From positions 124,001-188,000 of the forward strand of contig CAWZYM010000396.1 of assembly GCA_963966185.1 (NCBI GenBank): a DNA stretch of 64,000 bases, given 5' to 3'. Under the pieces are notes generated by a model. That model searched no databases, was not told the DNA's origin, and saw nothing but the letters and a program-made list of their open reading frames with translations. This DNA comes from Rhabditoides inermis. Lineage: Eukaryota; Nematoda; Chromadorea; Rhabditida; Rhabditidae. Numbering within the stretch: the first letter of the stretch is position 1; the number at the start of each line of letters is the position of its first letter. Of the stretch, positions 48,560 through 60,991 are shown piece after piece. The position numbers were made by a program, and so were the translations under genes.

Positions 48560-49262
48560 CAGTCCTCTCTGCCCCTGCCTCTCTCTCTATCCTCTTCTCC
48601 TCCCTCTTCCCTCGATCCTCTCCCCCTCTCCCTCTCCCACGATCATCTTCTCTTCCATCTTTATGATCTTCCTCTTCCTCTCCCTCTCTCTCGATCTTCT
48701 CCTCCTCTCTCTCTCTATTCTCTCCTCCTCTTCATCTCCCTCGATCCTCTCCTCCTCTCCTCCTCTCCCTCTCTCTCTCTATCCTCTCCTCCTCTTCATC
48801 TCCCTCGATTCTCTCCTCCTCTCCCTCTGGCAAGACTTATCATAACACTTTCATCTTAATATCGCCTCTCCCTCTTTCTCTATCCTCTCCTCCTCTCCCT
48901 CTCTCTGTCCTCCTCTCCTCCTCTCTTTCTCTCTCTCTATCCTCTCCTCCTCTTCCTCTTCCTCTCCCTCGATCCTCTCCACCTATCCTCCTCTCTCCCT
49001 CTCTCTCTATCCTCTCCTTCTCTTCATCTCCCTCGATCCTCTCCTCCTCTCCTCCTCTCCTCCTCTCCTCCTCTCCCTCTCTCTCTATCCTCTTCTCCTC
49101 TTCATATCCCTCAATCCTCTCCTTCTCTCCTCCTCTCCCTATCTCTCTATCCTCTTCTCCTCTTCATCTCCCTCGATCCTCTCCTTCTCTCCTCCTCTCC
49201 CTCTCTCTCTATCCTCTCCTCCTCTTCATCTCCCTCGATTCTCTCCTCCTCTCCCTCTAAAG
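48560..49262. repeat. Pyrimidine minisatellite (~90-bp higher-order units)
   Basis: The words CTCTATCCTCTCCTCCTCTTC and CATCTCCCTCGATCCTCTCC alternate in units of roughly 60-100 bp. A phrase ending AAGACTTATC near 48840 recurs near 49270, so at least one large unit is itself duplicated. Confidence 0.9.
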
Positions 49263-50319
49263 ACTTATCGTAACACTTCCATCTTGATATCGCCTGATTA
49301 CCAATACTATACTCAGCGATCAGCCAACTCACACTTTCAACATCTCGGTTCACTTGCCAGTATTGAAAGAATTGAAAGGTTCAATCGTTATGGAGCCCCA
49401 CAGCTAATCTCAGATCACACAATTCGTTATACTATGATGATGATGACCAAAAACGCTAAACGAGCAGCCCTAACACATTGACATTGGCTATACCAAGTAA
49501 CGTCATGCTGTCTTCGAAGGGTTGCGTAATCCTCCCTTCTCACTTGCGCTACTCGTTCCCTCCGTCACCGCCTATAAGATTCCCCACCTTTTCGACAGCT
49601 CACACTACGAACTACGTTTCCTGAAGTACTTGTCAGTCTCTTCAAACTCACTCAAGTAAAACTTCGTCAACAACACCGCACGCGAGCACCTTCTTCGGTA
49701 CTGGATTGTCACCTCGCTTGTGCAAAGTGTAACTATCCGCACTCTTCTCCTCTGCGCGACTCTACCGACCTGCCTTTGACATAAACCAGCGACAGTGGTT
49801 TATCCAGCAGTGGTTCTCAAATACATACTGAATGTATGAAGTCATGAGAGCAACCTTTTGAAGTCATTTCTAGCTAGCAGTACACACTGATGGCTATTCC
49901 TTCAGAATATTACCGGAGCCGCCGCCATTCAATGAGAATGAGAGTGCTGATAGCATATTATGGAGCGCATCCCTTCCACGTCACTTTTGAAACATTCCTG
50001 TGAAGTTCAATGATTTTTTCTCGATCTCCTGTTCTTTATTGTCTTTTTTCTATTATCTATTTCTTTTTCAGAGTGTTTACCTTTCCGTTCACACTACACA
50101 ACCACGGTGATCACCCACGGCAGACACACACGCGTTCAGGTCATATTTTTTTCTGTATTGTATAGGATAATCATCCTATTTTTCCGTTTTACCGTTTTCT
50201 GATTTCACATTCATCTTCTGCCAATAAACGGGATACTCCACAAACCACAATGATGTAAAACACATTTATCGTATAGTCAAATCGTATATCGTATAGTCTT
50301 TTTTATAGGTCTCGGCGCT
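49263..50319. other. Intergenic, no gene found
   Basis: A/T-rich to mixed sequence between the minisatellite and the 3' end of the RanBP1-domain gene. No exon with usable splice sites was found. Confidence 0.5.
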
Positions 50320-51189
50320 CTACTTCTGTTTCTGCTGCATTCCCAGCTCGATGTACAGAGCCTGCAAACAAGAAAGATGAACCCCGAACTGCCTTCCAAC
50401 TCTCCCCAACTCACATTCTCAAACTCCTTCCTATCGATGATCTTATCGAACACCACTCCGACAATTCCCTCCTGCAGTGGGAACCTATACTGTGGACGGC
50501 GGACAAGGACGATCTACTCACCTCTCCCCTCCACGCGACTCCAGTATCCTGCAGAGTGCGCAAGATGAGAGTCGAGTCAACAGAGACGTTGACTCGAACT
50601 ACTCCCAGCTGCGCGCGGCCGAGGAGGCGAGCACTGCGGCGACCTCCAACCTCCGTGACTAGGAGGCGAACTTCTCCCCTTCCCCTCTCCACCCACGCCT
50701 TGTTCTTGCTGTCGAAGCGCACGAATCGCGCGCTGGACCAGTGTCCGTGCACCTGCAACAGGAGGGTGGGTGAAGATGAAGAATGGATTGGAGACCAGCC
50801 ACACCTCTTCTTTCTCCTCTCCCGTCACGAGGGGAACGAGCGGCGGGAGTGCGACGACCGGCGCGAACTTCCCCTCGGGAACGAAGTCTTCTGGGAATTC
50901 GTCGCCCTCCTCTACTCCGCTCAGCGTGTTCTCCTCGCTCTCCGCCTCGTCATCGTTCTCCTCCGTGTCCCTCTCGATGGCCGCGGCCTCGTCCGTGCTC
51001 CGGTTCCGGGGCGGAAGAGCGGGCAGCTCCTCGAGCAGAGCTCGCATGACGTCCCTTCTCGCCAGAATCAAATCTGAATGATATTATGTCGCTGGGAGTG
51101 GGACGAGAAAAAGTGATCGTACGTGGCGCGATTTCGTCAAAAATCCGAGGCCTGTGAAGAAGACGGACTGGTTGCGCTGAAATGAACAT
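50320..51189 (-). CDS. RanBP1-domain protein (Ran-binding protein 1 type)
   Basis: Exons 51189-51123, 51073-50805, 50752-50522, 50471-50415 and 50361-50320 give 221 residues. An acidic N-terminal half (DTEENDDEAESEENTLSG) leads into a RanBP1 domain: FAPVVALPPLVPLVTGEEKE, SARFVRFDSKNKAWVERGRG, the RLLGRAQLGVVRVNVSV strand pair and the closing GVVFDKIIDRKEFENAL helix. RanBP1 binds Ran-GTP and helps RanGAP in nuclear transport. Length fits a stand-alone RanBP1-like protein; domains of this kind also occur in RanBP3 and Nup358. The start could lie further upstream, but an AATAAA on the same strand at 51539-51544 suggests the previous gene ends before it. Confidence 0.83.
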
Positions 51190-52156
51190 TGATCATTTAT
51201 TGATTTTTCGCTTGTCTATGTTTTTTTCTTTATAGGAAGTCCGTACATGGACACACCCACTCACCTGCATGGGGAAGGATGGCTGGGTCGGTAGGTGTGA
51301 GAGCGGGAGGAACCCGGAGAGGAGCGCGAGCCGACACGGGCACGACCGACGACCGACGACCGACTAAGGCATCTTCAAATTATGGACATATGTACGTGAG
51401 TATAGACACGAGATTATAGACACGTTTGTGCTTGTACGCAATTTTCTCGGAAAGCATTCTCTGTTAGTCAGATATGCCTCCTAGTGGTAGTATTACTAAG
51501 AAGTAGAATGGATTTACTCTCGAATTAGAATAGAATAGTTTATTCATAAGTTGTTATGACACACACACAAATCGAACAATGAAGTAGTACAGCTACGGTT
51601 TGGAACTGTTCGTATTCGATTTGCGGGGTTTCACTTTCTCCAGACACTGTTGGCATTACAGCATATGCGGAGAGAGGAATCCAGTCACGTCTCCAGACAT
51701 CCGTCTTCTTATCCGATATAGAGTATGCGGCTTTGATCCATCCTCGAACGCGTGAGCCTTATGGACCACCTTGCGTCTACCGTCGAACGTTCTCGAGCTT
51801 CTCGCGTCCATTTGCATACTTGCTCCCGGTCGATCCATTTGTCACTATCATGTAGCGAAATCCAAGAAATCCGTGAGTTACCGACTATGTGCACTCCCAA
51901 CAGGCTTATTTGGCTCCTCCTTATCGTCTCACAGTGAACGGCTCCGGATATCGATCGATAACAGCAGCGTACTTCTCTTCCGCTCGCGGGTGCCGCCGTT
52001 GCCCTTCAATTCGCCTTCGCTTTGTACCTTCCTTTCCTCCAATTGAGATTCCGCGCTTCGCCGACTAGTTGCACTTCCACAGGCTTATTTGGCGTTGCCT
52101 TATCGTCTCACAGTGAACGGCTTCAATTTGAGAATTAGTCGATACTCCACGAAACC
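51190..52156. other. Intergenic, no gene found
   Basis: Contains an AATAAA on - (51539-51544) and two near-identical stretches reading ACAGGCTTATTTGGC followed by TATCGTCTCACAGTGAACGG (about 51900 and 52080), a 180-bp-spaced direct repeat. No confident exon. Confidence 0.5.
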
Positions 52157-52780
52157 TCATATCCAAGCGGCGGCGGCGGTGACTTTCATTGTCGTCGGGT
52201 GGTCATTCGAGGGAGCGCGGGAAGGGGCAAACGCTCGCGGGGACGGGAAAATGAGAAGACGGGAAAAGGAAAATGAAAAAATGAGAATTAGTGACAATCG
52301 TTTATCTATTGATTTGATAAAACCTGCAAAAGCTGAGGTGCAATGACTTTGTAGCCTTCGCGAATCGCCCATTCGATTTATGAAGTGGTCACCACAATAT
52401 GAGTAAGGCATAGCGATCGATACATATTGATTTCTATGTTGTCAATGGGAACAAAGGAATGAGCTACGATGTGCAAAATGTCTACTCACAGTGCGTATCC
52501 GCGCGGACTGCTTCGGCGTTCCCAGCGGGAGCAACCTGATCGCGTCCTCCTCCGACGACTGCAGAAGCAGCGGCAGCCGTCTCACGACGGCTCACAGCGG
52601 CCGGATCTCCTTCAGCTGCAACACACACAGGTAAGCCTCCCGTTTTTCAGGACTTGATTATCGATTGATTTCAGATTACGTACAAGTAATATTTTCACGG
52701 TAAGTCTGCTGTCGATACGCCAATAGTCACGTACCAACATCCTTGGCGATGGCGTCCTTTGTAGGCCTTGGGGCACTCAT
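52157..52780 (-). CDS. Small Ala-rich hypothetical protein
   Basis: Exons 52780-52735, 52615-52490 and 52323-52157 keep frame and give about 112 residues: MSAPRPTKDAIAKDVAEGD, an Ala/Gly-rich middle, then a hydrophobic piece (LSLILIFSFSFSRLLIF). The first two exons have good splice sites; the third is open but of unusual composition and may be untranslated. No family is recognised. Confidence 0.35.
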
Positions 52781-53360
52781 TTAGATTGGCCTTGGGGTGG
52801 GGAAGAAGCGATCGGAACGCACGAACGTCTGAATTCGGTCGCGTGAACGGCAGGCTTTTATGCGGAATTTCGAATTAGCATAATTGCGCCGACGAAACTC
52901 ACGCGCAGGCAAATGCCAACTCGTGGCGTGTTGAAATTAGACTTGGTTTGATGGATATTATGTTGATTAGGTTTGGTAATGAAGATGTGATTATAGACTA
53001 GGCCGTGAACAATATGTGTGTTGTTTGCAGGTGCATCCGACTATCGATGAGGTGATTGCGCGGCGGCGAAGAACGGAGCAAGTGAGGACAGACTAGCTCA
53101 CCGTTCAGGTCAAGTTCGATGTTGTTCCGTTGTTGCGTGTGGGAGAATAATGCCTATTCTTTCCGGTCTCCTTTCCGGACTCTTGCTGCCTTCATCCCCG
53201 TCTGTCCTTCTTCTGGCTATTACACAATCGTATCGGGATACTACACTGTCACGTTCAGATAGGTGTGCGAACAAATGTGTTTTTATTTCAAAAAGATTCC
53301 TATAAATAAATAAAAAATTCTATTGTTGCGTGTATCGAGGTCTTGGTGTGGTTTTCCGTG

Positions 53361-54261
53361 TCACTCGACTCCCGTCATCTGAAAGAAAAGGAGTGGATGT
53401 ACTTCACAGCTTCCACGATTCGACAACGTACTTTCAGGAACTCGGCGAGGTCCTTGGTTCCAGCGAACGAGGAGACGCGAGCTCCTTCCTACAAAGCGTA
53501 TGACGTCATCAACAATAATAAGCCGCCCGTCGGAGGAGCGGAGGATGCGGAGCGGGCCGCGACCCAACTCCACAAGCTCCTGCTGTCCACCCTTCCACGT
53601 GTAGAATCGAACGGTCCACTGACCGAGAACCTGAGAGAAAGACTGAGCGGGGAACGGAACGACTGGGTACCTACATATTCGTCTTCTTCGCCGGTGTGGG
53701 CATGAATGAGCGGGGGCAGGGGAACATACGGGGTCATGTCGATTTTGGGGATGAACATCTCGGGGTGCTTCTCCGCTGACAAGTTCTCAGAAGAGGTGTC
53801 ACTGCAACTGTCGCTAGCGCACGCCTGAGAGTAAGTGAGATGTAGGAGTTTATTGGAAGTCGACTACCTTGACAGTAGTGATATCCGAGCGAGTGTGATA
53901 TAGCGGCTGAGTGCTGAGTGCGCACGCCTGCCTTATCAACCCGCCTGTAAAAGAGCGAGTGTCATCTGTTTAGACGATACTGTTTAGACGAAGAAGAATG
54001 CGTACCCCTGCAGACAGCGGGCCTGGCGCGGGCAGGCAGAGCTGCGCCGGAAGAGACACGAGACAGGACTGCTGGCGGGAGGGTGGATGAGCAGGTGGCG
54101 CCATCACTGTGTGGCAGGGTGAGGGGCTGACCCCCGAGCGGGCCGAACGGAGCGCGACGAGTGAGCGGGACGGCGCCTTCCTCAGAGGGCTGTCCACCGT
54201 CGACGGGACTGCGAACCGGGCCAGTCGCGCCCACGAGACACTCCGCGCAAGCCTCAAACAA
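53361..54261 (-). CDS. RanBP1-domain protein, second (5' end incomplete)
   Basis: Exons from the 3' end are 53361-53378, 53432-53488, 53514-53630, 53675-53824, 53868-53944 and 54006 to about 54261; the upstream start is not resolved. The last part reads MFIPKIDMTPYVPLPPL, IHAHTGEEDEY, WTVRFYTWKGGQQELVELGRG and FAGTKDLAEFLK, which is a RanBP1 domain of the same layout as the gene at 50.3 kb, but the middle strands seem to be missing. The junction between exons 3 and 2 from the end needs a 25-nt GT-AG intron to stay in frame; otherwise a frameshift has damaged the domain. The N-terminal part is Cys/Pro/Ser-rich. A Nup358-like or RanBP3-like role is possible. Confidence 0.65.
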
Positions 54262-54937
54262 TGCGAGTTAAACAAACAACGATCCGATATTTCCATGGAC
54301 AAAGTGAGAATATCGTAAATAGTGATTGGAAACAATCGAGAACATGTAAAAAAAAAAGCGCACCTAAGCGGGAGACGTGTACAGGCGGGCGACTGGTTGC
54401 CGAGGCGGGTGCGGGGAGACTGGTGGCAGCCGCCCCAGAACACTGACCACTTGGCAAGCATGGGCGTGGCTGGCGCTGGAGAGTGTTGTGGGAATGCTTC
54501 TCGTCTCTCTTTTGTACGCATTGAGTTTGCACGAGTCGGGTCATTTCGCTAATTTGCTTTGTATTCGAAAGTGGGGGCGATTTGCATCGCAATATTTTCC
54601 ACTTTTTAGTGATCCGTTGTTTGATCGAAACAGAATCGCGTGACACTGGAAGGATGTGTGATTGTGAGGGAAGAAGAGAGAAGTTCAGGGTATCCATGGC
54701 CTCCTGTTGCGTAGGTATATGACCCGAATGGATCTGCTCCTTTGTCTACCTGCACTGGGGTGACTCAAAGCGTTTTCCTCTTCGAGTCTCTCATTTGCGA
54801 GACGATCTAACCCGATCTCGCAGCGTTTAATAGTATACAGGAGTGAATAGATGTAATTACAAGTTGTTTGATCTGCAACATGTTTATTGTCTGTTTGACG
54901 CTACAAGAACAAATGGATGATAGGATGTACATGGGTG

Positions 54938-56434
54938 TCATCTCGCAGACGCGGTGCTCTTCTCTTTGTAGAGCTGGCTTGCCCACTGGCTCTCCTCAAT
55001 CGGTCCCTCTCGTTGCCGACGCCCGCAGCACAACAACCACCGCAGAGCTTGACGTCTGGAAAGAGACGTACACTCTCCTCCTCTCCATTTCCTGCCTAAC
55101 CTGAATGGCAAGACACAGTAGATGGATACGATGGGAGTGAGGACTGGCATGACAGACACCGAGTCGAACACGAACAGTTCCTAGAAGGAAGCGGGTGTGT
55201 GATAGACAGGAGATGCTACCTGGAAGAGCGAGCTGGCTATGTTGGCCTGCTGGAGACAGTACGCAATGACGGCTATCAGAAAGAAGCCCGGGATGAGCGC
55301 TTGCATGGTGAGAGACTGGAGAAATGTGAATACCTCGTTCTCCCCTCTCTTTCTCGCACCTGTACCAGTTGTCGGTGCAGTCTCTTTGTGGTCTCGCTGA
55401 GTGCCGAGTGCTCAGTCAGAAAGCCGTTTATGCGGCTGCGAGAGTAGAGGATGGCGACGTAGCACGGGCCGACAGGGAGGATCTGGGAGAGGCAATGGGT
55501 AGGAGATGCATCTCTCACCATGTAGAGTATCATGACGGCGATGGCTGGTTCGAGCACGGTGACCGAACCCGTGACCGTCTTCCCGCCGAGGTCCGTGTAC
55601 CCCAGACGCACCAGCATCGCTCGCACCTCGTTCTCGGGAGAATCCGCCGTCACCACCCACGCCTAGACACACACGAATCTCTCTCCTCCAACACCTCTCT
55701 ATCTCTCAATGCGCTTACCGTTGCGAGAAACGAGGGTAGATAGATGAGTGCGACAATGAAAAGGAGAGCCCGTGTGTTCAGTGGCTCTTTCACCAACACC
55801 CAGTACCTGTGCACGGTTATAACTGTTTGGATTCTCTTTTTACCTATACGCAAATGATAGTACTAGTATGAATAGGTTGTGATTGTAGAAGTGCAGCATG
55901 ACGGAATATGTGAAGAAGCATGCATAGGGTGAGATGAGGTGGCACGGCCCCTCGCTGATATAAGCGAGAGACAGACCGGCCGGGATGATACTGTAATGTT
56001 GCGGTTCATGTTGTCAACCGTTATGGGTGGATGTAAATTGAGTCGTCTGTAAAGTAATTAATAAAATGAAGCTCATTTATAAATTTTATTCTCTCTTGTG
56101 TTTCTTATATTTATGATTATTTCTATTTGGATGTAGTGAGTAGTTTGTATGGGTAGGATATATCTCACCGCTGCATGACCATTCCCGATGTGAAACTGGC
56201 GGCCCAGTCGAATACAGCCGTGTTGTACAGCAACACACGGTAGCTCTGTGTAGGAGATCACATACGCTCTCTCCCTCTCTCTCTCTCCCCCCTCTCTCTA
56301 TCACTCACCTTCAGCTGTGGCGGGGAGTGTCTGCGCACGAGTAGTATGTGTATGGTGTTGAAGACCATTCCGAGACACGAAGTGAGACAGTGGAAGGCGA
56401 CGTTGCCTGATTCGAGCGCCGACAGACGAGACAT
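54938..56434 (-). CDS. Serpentine chemoreceptor, Srd class
   Basis: Nine exons: 56434-56309, 56245-56169, 55990-55844, 55806-55719, 55662-55519, 55482-55366, 55315-55220, 55180-55101, 55055-54938; 330 residues, the normal length for the class. Seven TMs are visible. Diagnostic pieces are MQRIIPAGLSLAYISEGPC between TM2 and TM3, LSFAYRYWVL at the end of TM3, KRLHRQLVQ or KRLHRQL before TM6 with a following PGFFLIAVIAYC, and SVMPVLTPIVSIYCVLPFR at TM7. Srd receptors are found only in nematodes and act in chemosensory neurons; the ligand is unknown. It is single here, without tandem relatives. Confidence 0.9.
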
Positions 56435-57338
56435 CTGTGAACTGTGACATGTGCAATTAGTAGAATTGTTCCAACGATAATAGAGTATAATAGCTAGTTT
56501 ATATTTGCATTAGGTAGCAATTAGTTAGAAGTCTTATGGAACTTGTTGGGAAAAAAACGACGACTGCATTCAACAGATAAGTGCGCTACATCCAAGCTGC
56601 TGAGTTAGCAATAGAATTGCGAACGGATGCTTGCAAGTGACAAGTTAGATCGTGAGATATGATAATGGAGACATACACATACTGTGCCAGTAAACAAATC
56701 AAGAAACATTGACAGAAAAATATAACAAAACATAACAATTAAATAGGCTATTCATGCATGTTTTTTTACACGGCAAGTGTCATTGAAAATGCATTTCGAA
56801 CGGAAATGAAATATACGCTGACAGCAAATAAATTATAAATATGTGATGCTACAATGATTGAATAGTTGAATTTGTATTATTGGCACTCCCATAACCCATA
56901 ACGCTTAGATGAACTCGCATAGATAAAACTAAGTATAGTGTTTAAGTTCTGTGTTGATTATTTAGTAATTATACGGAGAGAATTCGAGTCACATGGAATT
57001 GGAATGGATAATCGCTAGTTTTTCAAGATTTGATGCTAAATCGAAGTTCTTAGAATTAAGAACTTCTCGAAATACGACGGCAACTTTGCGTCTTTCAAAT
57101 ATAAGTGGTTGGTTTGAAGACCATGTTGTACATGAGCGAGTTTCTGGATTCTGGATACCTCACAGAAACTTCAATCACACCTAATGCACATGAGTCTATG
57201 AGAACATCAACCACATGGAGACCAGAGCCCATATATTGCACATGCATATGTACACAATAGAATGAACTAACTAACTATCACACACCACACACACGAAACA
57301 CACACACCACACATGGCACATTCGCTAAGATATATGCG
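56435..57338. other. Intergenic, no gene found
   Basis: A/T-rich spacer between the chemoreceptor start and the K+ channel 3' end. An AATAAA on - at 57339-57344 is a plausible polyadenylation signal for the channel gene. Confidence 0.5.
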
Positions 57339-57595
57339 TTTATTGTCAGACATTTCGTATATATATAACAAACAAGAACGCCGATCGTCGATGCCTCTCC
57401 GCTCGCGTAACCTACACAAACCACGAAAAAATGAACGGAACGCGCTAGATTGGTTGGGAGTGTAAATCAAGTGAATAACATCATGACAATGAGGGAGTGC
57501 GGAGAGAGAGAAGGAATGACAGGGTTCACTGTCAATAAAATGAATGCTTGCAATCAAGAGAGATGAAAGAAACGTGTGGCAGTGTGGCGCATCGC

Positions 57596-57725
57596 TCAGC
57601 GCAGTCCGGACAGGGTGCTCATGAGGGAGACGATCGAGTGGCGGTGCGCGTGCAGAGACTGCAGGACAGCCAGGTTCCCCGACTCGTCCTCCCCCCACCA
57701 GCCACGCGTGCTGCAAGGCACGCGT

Positions 57726-57773
<48 letters not shown>

Positions 57774-58105
57774 AGGGCTGTGACCCCACCTGAACCGCAC
57801 ACTCCGCGACATGGCCGCCTGGCCGTGGTTGTGCTCTGCCGTCACACACAACAAGTACCTGAATGTATGGATTGGAGATTGAAGAAAGGTAGTCGCTGTC
57901 AAGACTGTCTCACCGGGTGTCCGGCATCAATCCCGTCAATGTGAAGCGGGTCCGGCTGCCGCAGCGGAATCTGAAACCAGAGCATATAAGTTGGTCTCTT
58001 TCAAAGATTCATAGGAATTGACTCGCCTATCCCAGTAGAGGAATTGAGGTGCAGGTTCTTGGGCGAACTGGATCACGTAGCTCTGAAACGCACATCTCTC
58101 CATCT

Positions 58106-58147
<42 letters not shown>

Positions 58148-59528
58148 CTCTCTCTTCCCCTCTCCACCTCAGGCGCATTGTTCTTCTTGGGTGGTCTCCA
58201 CTGGAGGGTCGCCGTCTCGCTGCTCACAGCGATCATCGACAGCGACTGTGGCACCGTGCACGGCTCTATACACACACATGATCAATGAGTTCAAGTCTTA
58301 ACTCACCTGTGTATTCTTGTGTCTTGCACGGCTTGCTGGCGCCGTATCTGCATCATTGTATGTGGGGTGAATGGGAAAGGAGCTCTCACCTGGTGGTGGT
58401 GACTATGCTGAACTCGTACAGCGTGAACGAGCGCAGTCCGGTCACGTGGTAGAACTCGTCGTTGATGAAGTCGATCACCGTCACGTTGGCGCGCCGCTCC
58501 GGCGTCCTACGGTGGTTAGAAACGGGAGTAAGGAATAAAGTAATACCTCGGTTTGTAGGTGAGCGTGTACCAGTACCGCTTTCCCTCCTCGGTGAAGAGG
58601 GGCGCGTGCCAGTGGAGCAGCATCGAGTCGGCGGTGGCGTGCGAGGCGCACAGGTTGCGCGGTGCCTCCGGCGGCGCTGCAACGCTCACATCATATCCCA
58701 TTCGCCCCTCCCTCCCCCACCCTGCTCCCGCTCCTTGGCGCTCTGTGCCAGCTGCTGGAAGGCGGTGAGGCGGATGTGATGGAGTGCGGTGACCGTCTCG
58801 AACAGTCGCCGCATCGCCTCCCGCTTCATCGCAAGGATTCGCGCCTGCTGCACCGCTTTCAGCCAGCGAAGAGGGTCCTCCTGTAAGAACAGTGTGAGGT
58901 TACTCGCCACAGTGAGTCTACTCACGTCGTCGAGTCGCCGGCCGAAGAAGTGCAGTCGGTCGATGTAGTATGCGCCAACCTGCAGACGGTGGATGGGAGA
59001 GTAGCCTTTCATGCACTTACCACATCGATACAAGTGGTGGTGAGGACGAGGCCGACGAGAATGAGCGCGAGTTCGACGAGTATGAGGGAGGAGTGGCGAG
59101 GCACCAGGTCTGCGGGGAGTCAAACAAATGTGGAAAGAATAACGCTCACCTCCAAAGCCCACTGTCAACACGCTCATCATCACAAAGTAGAAGCCGTCCG
59201 CCATCGACCAGCCCTGAAAAGGGGAAGATGCAGGTGGAAGGTGGAAGAGATGAGAAAAAGACGGAGAGAGAGAGAGAGAGACCTCGATCCTAGCGATCGC
59301 CCAGCTGGCTGCCGCGATATAGCCTATGAGCAGCACGTATATGACGAGAAAAGGGATCTACAACATCTCGTAAAGACAACATCACATGCGTGCACCTACC
59401 TCCACGAACTGTGTGTTCTCGAGATGTGTCCACAGGAACTCCGCCACTTCGTCCTCCCCGCCCGCGATAATCACCTCCGTCACCTCGTCGTCCTCCGACG
59501 AACGCTTTCCCTTGCGCCACCTGAGAGC

Positions 59529-59568
<40 letters not shown>

Positions 59569-60428
59569 TTCTTCCTCTCTCTCTTTCTTCTTCTCTCACT
59601 CACCGTTTCCATCGATTGACCACCGTGAATTTGTACTTGAGAATCTCTGTGTACGATCGATTCATGAACTCTGTGCAGAACTTGGCCTGAATACGCACAA
59701 CCATCGCGAGTTCTTTGCAGTTAGAACGATACCAAATCGGCGAGTGTGATCAAATAAAGAGGAATTCCGAAGAATAGGAAGAACAGACAGAACAGACGGC
59801 CTGCAACGATGTCCTCAACTGTCGAAACCACAGCCCTCTCTCCTCTCTCCTCTCTCACCGGCAGTGCTCTCCGGCGCGTCATTCCCGTATCCGATAGAAG
59901 TGAGGGTGGTGGTGGTGAAGAAGAGATTCCTGACAATTGTCACTAGCCACTCTTCGCCACTCACCTAGTGAAGTTGGCGATGGGGTTGAAGACGACGGGA
60001 GCGGCGGGCCGTCCGAGATGCGCGGCAGGGTCGGCCTCGTGCGCCAGGTACGCCTACAACAGCCCCGCCCTCTCGCCTCGCCCCCTCACCGCGCACCTGT
60101 CGGAAGAAGGCGTCGAGTGCGAGCGTGTGGTTGTGGTGCTTGCGAGTGAGTGCGAGTGCGAGCTGGCTGCGCGCCCTCTGCATCTCAGCCACCCCCCACC
60201 CCCGATCCTCGTTCAACCGGATCGCCGTCAGCACCCAGCTGCCAGCCACCGCGTACAGACACGACACCACCAGCAGCGAGATGTGCGGCAGCGCCAGTCG
60301 GAACACCTACGCAATACTGCACCAATCGGCTCAACGGGGCTTACCAGTTGTTTGGTGAGACCGAACTGTCCGGGTGCGAGTTCGGAGAAGCGACACATGC
60401 CGGCAGAGCCCGGCATCATGCCACACAT
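57596..60428 (-). CDS. Two-pore-domain K+ channel with two C-terminal fibronectin-III domains
   Basis: Twenty exons: 60428-60345, 60306-60097, 60053-59965, 59929-59859, 59800-59733, 59686-59604, 59520-59400, 59357-59283, 59213-59150, 59109-59021, 58979-58926, 58880-58721, 58676-58547, 58506-58390, 58347-58307, 58265-58168, 58082-58027, 57970-57914, 57858-57790, 57710-57596; 616 residues. TM1 is at about 29-50, pore 1 has TSIGYG near 140, TM2 follows ([15 protein letters not shown]), TM3 is at about 243-265, pore 2 has TVGFG near 287 with FGDLVP, and TM4 ends [15 protein letters not shown] basic linker (to 390) leads into two FN3-like modules: [12 protein letters not shown]...MLLHWHAP...YWYTLTYKP and [14 protein letters not shown]...ATLQWRPP...[12 protein letters not shown]. 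Intron 17 is GC-AG. The start follows an AG acceptor by 5 nt. K2P channels carry leak K+ currents; FN3 fusion is not usual in the family as I know it. Confidence 0.93.
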
Positions 60429-60991
60429 GCCCACTGCAACAACCAATCCCCTCTCGGCACTCGCGCACTCACAGATACGACATACACACAACGCGAGGAA
60501 AACAATCATTGGGGAGCGAGTGCGGGCCGAGGCGGCGGGCGCACCAATTCTATCCCTCTCTCCTCCCCGCCTGCCTACCTGACTGCTCCGGCGGTTTCCG
60601 CCTCTTTCGCTCATCCGATTGCATTACGGGCAGCTAATTCAGAGGGTGGATGCAGGCGACTTCCTCCAATCCTCCACACAAGTCATGTAGAGAAACAGTG
60701 GGTAGAGGAGAGACAATAGGCTGGAGTGGGGTTGAATGAGCGAGGGGATCTCATTGGGCGGAAAGGGCACAAGCCTGCAGTGTCGCCTAATCACGTTAGC
60801 CGTGCACTCCCACCCCGCAATCCGCGCAGCAACAAAACCACACAATACATTCATCCACTAGACAAAAGAAGAAGAACAAGGAGCATCAATGACAACTCGC
60901 GTCAATCAAAACAAACAAACAACTAACTACGCACCGGTGGGGCTACAATCGACCGGGTATAAAGTGGAGAGGGGGAAGGAGGGCAGTGTGC
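60429..60991. other. Intergenic, channel promoter side
   Basis: Between the K+ channel start and the PTH2 stop. An upstream ATG-led open piece ending AG|GTAGGC (about 60614-60579) could be a 5' exon, but it does not splice in frame to the channel, so it is not included. Confidence 0.45.

Noticed and set aside
60579..60614. Upstream first exon of the K+ channel (MSERGGNRRSSQ)
   Set aside because: Its phase leads to an immediate stop after splicing to the next acceptor.
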